From: Deltaproteobacteria bacterium
GTDB taxonomy: Bacteria; Desulfobacterota; UBA8473
Reading direction: 5' to 3'
Assembly: GCA_030623035.1 (NCBI GenBank)
Contig: JAUXFK010000091.1
Location: 1 to 10,268, forward strand
DNA length: 10,268 nt
Below, one piece after another: positions 7,554 to 10,268 of this stretch (within the stretch, counting starts at the first letter, position 1; every line of letters begins with the position of its first letter). Below the pieces are notes generated by a model. That model made no database searches, was not told where the DNA came from, and saw only the letters and a program-made list of their open reading frames with translations. A program made the position numbers and the translations under genes.

Positions 7554-8324
7554 CTATTTGCCGGTGAATTTCGGTTTACGCTTTTCGAGCATAGCCATCA
7601 CACCTTCTGTGCCGTCTTCGCTCTGATTCACTTTTACTGCCAGGGCCATTAGCTCAGATTCGATCTGGGGATCGATCCCCTGGTAATCTAAGAGCTTGTT
7701 AATCGTCAACTTGGTGGCTCTCATAGAGAGAGGGGCATTTTCCTCTGCCAATTCCTTTGCCAGGCAGTAGGTGGTATCAACCAGTTGATCATTCGGTAGT
7801 ACTTGATTTACCAGACCAATTTCCATTGCCCGCTTGGCATCTATAAGTCTTCCTCCCAAAAGGAGTTCTTTTGCTGCTGCTATTCCTACCAGGCTCATAA
7901 GCCGATTGATTGCTGTATAGTAGTATATTCTTCCAAGCTTAACGAGAGTCGCACCAAACCTGGCTGTTTCTGAGGCTATCCTGAAATCAGATATAACAGA
8001 CATGTCAAGTCCCGCACCAATGGCAGGCCCAGAAATCATGGCAATGATAGAAGAAGGATAATTTATCGTATTATTGAGACAATGCTCCAGGCCTTTTATG
8101 GTTTCTTCAGCAGTTCCACCAGAAAGATCCACTCCAGAGGAAAATATCTTATCTCCTGCACCACGAATGACGACCACTCTTATACGATCATCATCCCTTA
8201 ATTCTTTAAAGGTATCTCCTAAGCTGAAAAGCGCGCCTGCGTTTAATGCATTTCGCTTCTCTGGCCGGTTAATAGAAAGCGTACAGATATAACCATCGTC
8301 TTCCCTTAGAATCTCGTCTCCCAT
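7554..8324 (-). CDS. Enoyl-CoA hydratase/isomerase-family (crotonase) protein
   Basis: The 256-residue, full-length crotonase-superfamily protein starts with INRPEKRNALN (18-28). It carries both oxyanion-hole segments, FSSGVDLSGG (61-70) and ISGPAIGAGLDM (97-108), and ends with the usual MLEKRKPKF. These proteins form trimers that act on acyl-CoA thioesters. In true enoyl-CoA hydratases two Glu do the acid/base chemistry. Here Asp107 takes the first place and Leu127 (FGATLVKLG) the second, where the 'FG-PE' glutamate is expected. Simple hydratase activity is therefore doubtful; isomerase, hydrolase or another CoA reaction is possible. The GRIYYYTAINRL stretch replaces the common 'GxxPGAGGTQRL'. 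AGGAGG lies 4 nt before the ATG. The gene sits between the B12 mutase subunit and the carboxyltransferase on the same strand, which suggests shared acyl-CoA chemistry. Confidence 0.92.
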   Translation of the reverse strand: MGDEILREDDGYICTLSINRPEKRNALNAGALFSLGDTFKELRDDDRIRVVVIRGAGDKIFSSGVDLSGGTAEETIKGLEHCLNNTINYPSSIIAMISGPAIGAGLDMSVISDFRIASETARFGATLVKLGRIYYYTAINRLMSLVGIAAAKELLLGGRLIDAKRAMEIGLVNQVLPNDQLVDTTYCLAKELAEENAPLSMRATKLTINKLLDYQGIDPQIESELMALAVKVNQSEDGTEGVMAMLEKRKPKFTGK

Positions 8325-8350
8325 GATCCCTCCTTAGCTCAATTCCTAAG

Positions 8351-8423
8351 CAAATGTATCAACTGCCGCTTCATAAAAAAACTCAGGCCATCATTTATTA
8401 ACTGAAAGGCGGTATCTCATTTG
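8351..8423. repeat. Imperfect inverted repeat between the crotonase and B12-subunit genes
   Basis: CAAATG (8351-8356) pairs with CATTTG (8418-8423). An inner GCCGCTTCA (8365-8373) pairs partly with CTGAAAGGCGG (8402-8412). The arms enclose about 28 bases. The structure fills most of the 115-bp gap between two co-directional genes. It may be a processing or attenuation hairpin; there is no T-run after it on the - strand, so it is not a classic terminator. Confidence 0.35.
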
Positions 8424-8439
8424 TATAAAGCTTCGCATT

Positions 8440-8841
8440 TTACTTACGCACATTCTCCTTGATGTATTCTGCAATCTTTTTAATCATAGTTCCAGGGCCA
8501 AATATCTCTGCGACACCCTTTTCTTTTAATTTGGGGATATCTTCATCAGGGATGATTCCTCCGCCTACCACCAGGACATCTTCGGCCTTCTCTTCTTTTA
8601 AAAGGTTTACAACTTTTGGGAAAAATGTCATGTGGGCTCCTGAAAGACAGCTCAGTCCAACAACATCAACATCCTCTTGAATCGCTGAATTTACAATGTT
8701 TTTCGCCGATTGTCTCCTCCCTGTATAGATCACCTCCATACCGTGATCCCGAAGACCAAACGCAAGAACCTTAGCACCGCGATCGTGTCCATCAAGCCCG
8801 GGTTTGGCTATTAAAACCTTTATCTTCCTATCTTGCTCCAT
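8440..8841 (-). CDS. B12-binding small subunit of an acyl-CoA mutase
   Basis: The 133-residue protein consists almost only of the cobalamin-binding domain of the methylmalonyl-CoA mutase family. It shows KPGLDGHDRG with the DxHxxG motif at 17-22, whose His19 is the lower cobalt ligand, SCL at 64-66, and VVGGGIIP near 91-98. The size fits separately encoded small subunits such as those of isobutyryl-CoA or 2-hydroxyisobutyryl-CoA mutase, and archaeal-type methylmalonyl-CoA mutase. The catalytic large subunit is not in the window. Two nearby ATGs exist: AGGAGG (8855-8850) is only 2 nt from the ATG at 8847 but 8 nt from the ATG at 8841, so the latter is chosen. It is the first gene of the proposed acyl-CoA cluster and follows a repeat-rich gap. 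Confidence 0.93.
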   Translation of the reverse strand: MEQDRKIKVLIAKPGLDGHDRGAKVLAFGLRDHGMEVIYTGRRQSAKNIVNSAIQEDVDVVGLSCLSGAHMTFFPKVVNLLKEEKAEDVLVVGGGIIPDEDIPKLKEKGVAEIFGPGTMIKKIAEYIKENVRK

Positions 8842-8849
8842 ACCCATAT

Positions 8850-8855
8850 CCTCCT
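8850..8855 (-). promoter_or_regulatory. Ribosome binding site deciding the B12-subunit start
   Basis: AGGAGG on the - strand is 8 nt from the ATG at 8841 and just 2 nt from the ATG at 8847. Normal spacing supports the inner ATG, making the protein two residues shorter. Confidence 0.6.
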
Positions 8856-8882
8856 AAGCAATATATTTAAAAAAACCTAAAA

Positions 8883-9109
8883 AATTTGAATTGTTTTAGC
8901 CATCTTAAGGAGCTAACTCGTGTCGTGCGTGAAATATCGTATCAGGCACTCGTCATTCCCACGAAGGTGAGAATCCAGTATTTATGGCTACTTCGGCGCT
9001 TCTGGATTCCCGCTTCCGCGGGAATGACGGTCATCTTTGCGACATTACATAGATGACACGACACTAGTGTCCATCCAAATTATTATCCGGCTAAACTATT
9101 ACAAAAATT
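8883..9109. repeat. Composite repeat: family B ends around an insert
   Basis: The left end reads AATTGTTTTAGCCATCTTAA (from 8889) and continues GGAGCTAAC. It matches 7476-7503 with one indel and a few substitutions. The right end ATTATCCGGCTAAACTATTAC (9082-9101, first bases given from 9082) matches 7525-7545 closely. In the short copy these ends are about 20 bp apart; here roughly 165 bp intervene. The insert is itself bordered by GTGTCGTG (8920-8927) and its complement CACGACAC (9057-9064) and holds the palindromic repeat at 8951-9030. This looks like one element inserted into another. Confidence 0.45.
8951..9030. repeat. REP/MITE-like palindromic repeat, copy 2
   Basis: CGTCATTCC at the left end and GGAATGACGG at the right end form an 80-bp inverted unit. 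The right half alone folds as a perfect hairpin: ATTCCCGC (9006-9013), loop TTCC, GCGGGAAT (9018-9025). GAATCCAG and CTGGATTC mark the inner borders. Layout and core sequence match the copy at 1-78, although the stem bases differ in a compensated way (CCGG there, CCCGCG here). Confidence 0.8.
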
Positions 9110-9286
9110 TCTATTCCAATGCAATTGATTTTCAATCTATCATAAATATTTATTTAAGTAAATAGTCTTTTAATAAAGTCGAAATTCATTTGCATCTCAT
9201 CGCTAATTAAGCATCCCTATACACCGGATTGGTTCTTTGCGCTGCAACTCCTCGCTATAATAGCGTTATTCTAAAGGCATCCCTTG
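9110..9286. other. AT-rich intergenic stretch downstream of the TatT gene
   Basis: This is part of the 445-bp gap between the TatT stop and the B12-subunit start; the rest is the composite repeat. I see no gene here. A small hairpin, CGCTATTATAGCG (9253-9265), lies about 20 bp after the TatT stop on the - strand and lacks a T-run. GGATGC occurs twice on the - strand near it. No terminator or promoter is convincing. Confidence 0.4.
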
Positions 9287-10189
9287 CTAAAACCACTCAT
9301 CCTTATCTCTAATATATTCTTTTGCCTTCCACCTGGAAAGTTCGTTCAACAAGGTTGATTCACGAGGTACACCGTGGGGCATCTCGACTGTTTTTTTGAG
9401 AAGCCTGTCGAACATCTCCTCATCCTTCATGAGGGTAGCCCAGTATCTCGCCCTGAATGTATCGGCAAGAACCACCTTCCCATCACTTATTGCCTTGGAC
9501 TTGTCGAATGTGGCCTTTGCGCTCTCAGGCCCGCCTCCAAGCCCCATAAACTCAGGTACAAAGGCATAGTAGGCCCCCTTAAAGGCATACCCCAGACCAT
9601 ATATATAAGTCTCATCGAGTTCTATGGATCTATCCACCATAGCGATGACATCCGGCATATTTATAAGCTCAAACATATCATCCGGATCCAGCATGATCTT
9701 CATACCCCAGCCTAAAGAGCAAAAGAGTAAGGCACCCTTATATTCCTTGCCCAGGTGGTGCACAAGCTTATGGATCTTTACACCCTTTTCCAGGCCCTCT
9801 CGGAATTTCTTATTGTTCTTCATAGCAGTAAGGCCATAATTTACAGACTTGCCGTAGAGAAACATCGCGTATTCGGGATCCTCATATTCAACCAGCATGC
9901 CGTATGCAGCGTACAGTAACGAATTGAGCGTATTTAGTTCGCGGTTATCAGGGATAAAAGCGTTAACGAGCATTGTTATGCCGCTGGTCCCTCCAACAGC
10001 CTCTCTTGCCAGCATATCGCAGTCAATCTCCAGGATGTGTTTTACCAAATCTTCGTGTGCCATCGAAAAGAACGTTTTGACACCCTTCTTTGCCACCCTT
10101 TCTCCAACGTAGGCACAGCCTGAAACCCCCAGGAAAAAGACCACTACCATACATATCCCAATAATAACCCTTAACCTTCTCAACTCCAT
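9287..10189 (-). CDS. TatT-type TRAP-associated lipoprotein
   Basis: This is a 300-residue lipoprotein. A short basic start (ELRRLR) leads to a hydrophobic stretch at 8-22 and the lipobox VSGC, with Cys25 as the lipidation site. The mature part is alpha-helical and matches the TRAP transporter T-component (TatT) family. Hallmarks are SLGWGMKIMLDPDD, a MVDRSIELDETYIYGLGY helix pair, EFMGLGGGPESAKATFDKS and a FRARYWATLMKDEEMF helix. In Treponema pallidum, TatT forms a trimer with TPR-like helices that binds the TRAP solute-binding protein TatP. The partner here may be the DctP-like protein encoded at 2352-3401 or one to the right of the window. GGAGGT lies about 9 nt before the ATG. The gene is read leftwards, and anything upstream of it is cut off. 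Confidence 0.92.
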   Translation of the reverse strand: MELRRLRVIIGICMVVVFFLGVSGCAYVGERVAKKGVKTFFSMAHEDLVKHILEIDCDMLAREAVGGTSGITMLVNAFIPDNRELNTLNSLLYAAYGMLVEYEDPEYAMFLYGKSVNYGLTAMKNNKKFREGLEKGVKIHKLVHHLGKEYKGALLFCSLGWGMKIMLDPDDMFELINMPDVIAMVDRSIELDETYIYGLGYAFKGAYYAFVPEFMGLGGGPESAKATFDKSKAISDGKVVLADTFRARYWATLMKDEEMFDRLLKKTVEMPHGVPRESTLLNELSRWKAKEYIRDKDEWF

Positions 10190-10268
10190 AATTCGGTTAC
10201 CTCCTCGTTGTTTTTTGATTGTTAATTTTAAAAGATGTCTAACAATAAAATATTGAAAACCAAAGTTA

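Noticed and set aside
9374..9715. 113-residue open frame on the + strand
   Set aside because: It is antisense to the TatT gene, which has a clear family match and lipobox.

Overview
The window looks like a chromosomal segment of an anaerobic Desulfobacterota-type bacterium (the old 'deltaproteobacteria'). The basis is indirect: a TRAP-type binding protein and a TatT lipoprotein, a B12-mutase small subunit next to a biotin-dependent-type carboxyltransferase and a crotonase, a NirJ/AhbC-like radical SAM protein, strong AGGAGG ribosome binding sites, and short palindromic 'GTCATTCC...GGAATGAC' repeats. No RNA gene, CRISPR array, integrase or transposase gene is visible.

Left half, + strand. Positions 1-310 hold a hairpin-rich repeat and no convincing gene. 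A 608-residue protein with a C-terminal von Willebrand A domain (GTG start at 311) follows. Next are the apparent remnants of a small exported protein gene (2138-2348) and an orphan DctP-like periplasmic binding protein (2352-3401). A radical SAM/SPASM protein (3581-4693) and a GntR/HutC-type regulator (4742-5521) come next, 48 bp apart and probably cotranscribed. A perfect 10-bp hairpin at 5541-5563 closes this side.

Right half, - strand (read right to left). A TatT-type lipoprotein (10189-9287) is followed by a 445-bp repeat-rich gap. Then come a B12-binding mutase small subunit (8841-8440), a divergent crotonase (8324-7554), an acyl-CoA carboxyltransferase (7383-5818) and a 71-residue zinc-ribbon protein (5789-5574). 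All have strong Shine-Dalgarno sites and look like one acyl-CoA-processing cluster. Its pieces suggest carbon-skeleton rearrangement plus carboxylation or decarboxylation of a short or branched acyl-CoA. The expected partners are missing from the window: the mutase large subunit, the biotin carrier, and the biotin carboxylase or membrane decarboxylase subunit. The GntR-type protein faces this cluster and may control it, but that is inference.

The most notable points are non-canonical active sites in several genes. The crotonase has Asp and Leu where enoyl-CoA hydratases have two catalytic Glu. The carboxyltransferase has mixed PccB/MCC-type substrate-site motifs. The DctP-like protein seems to lack the carboxylate-binding Arg. 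The radical SAM protein seems to lack one auxiliary-cluster Cys. Two dispersed repeat families are also present, one apparently nested inside the other.
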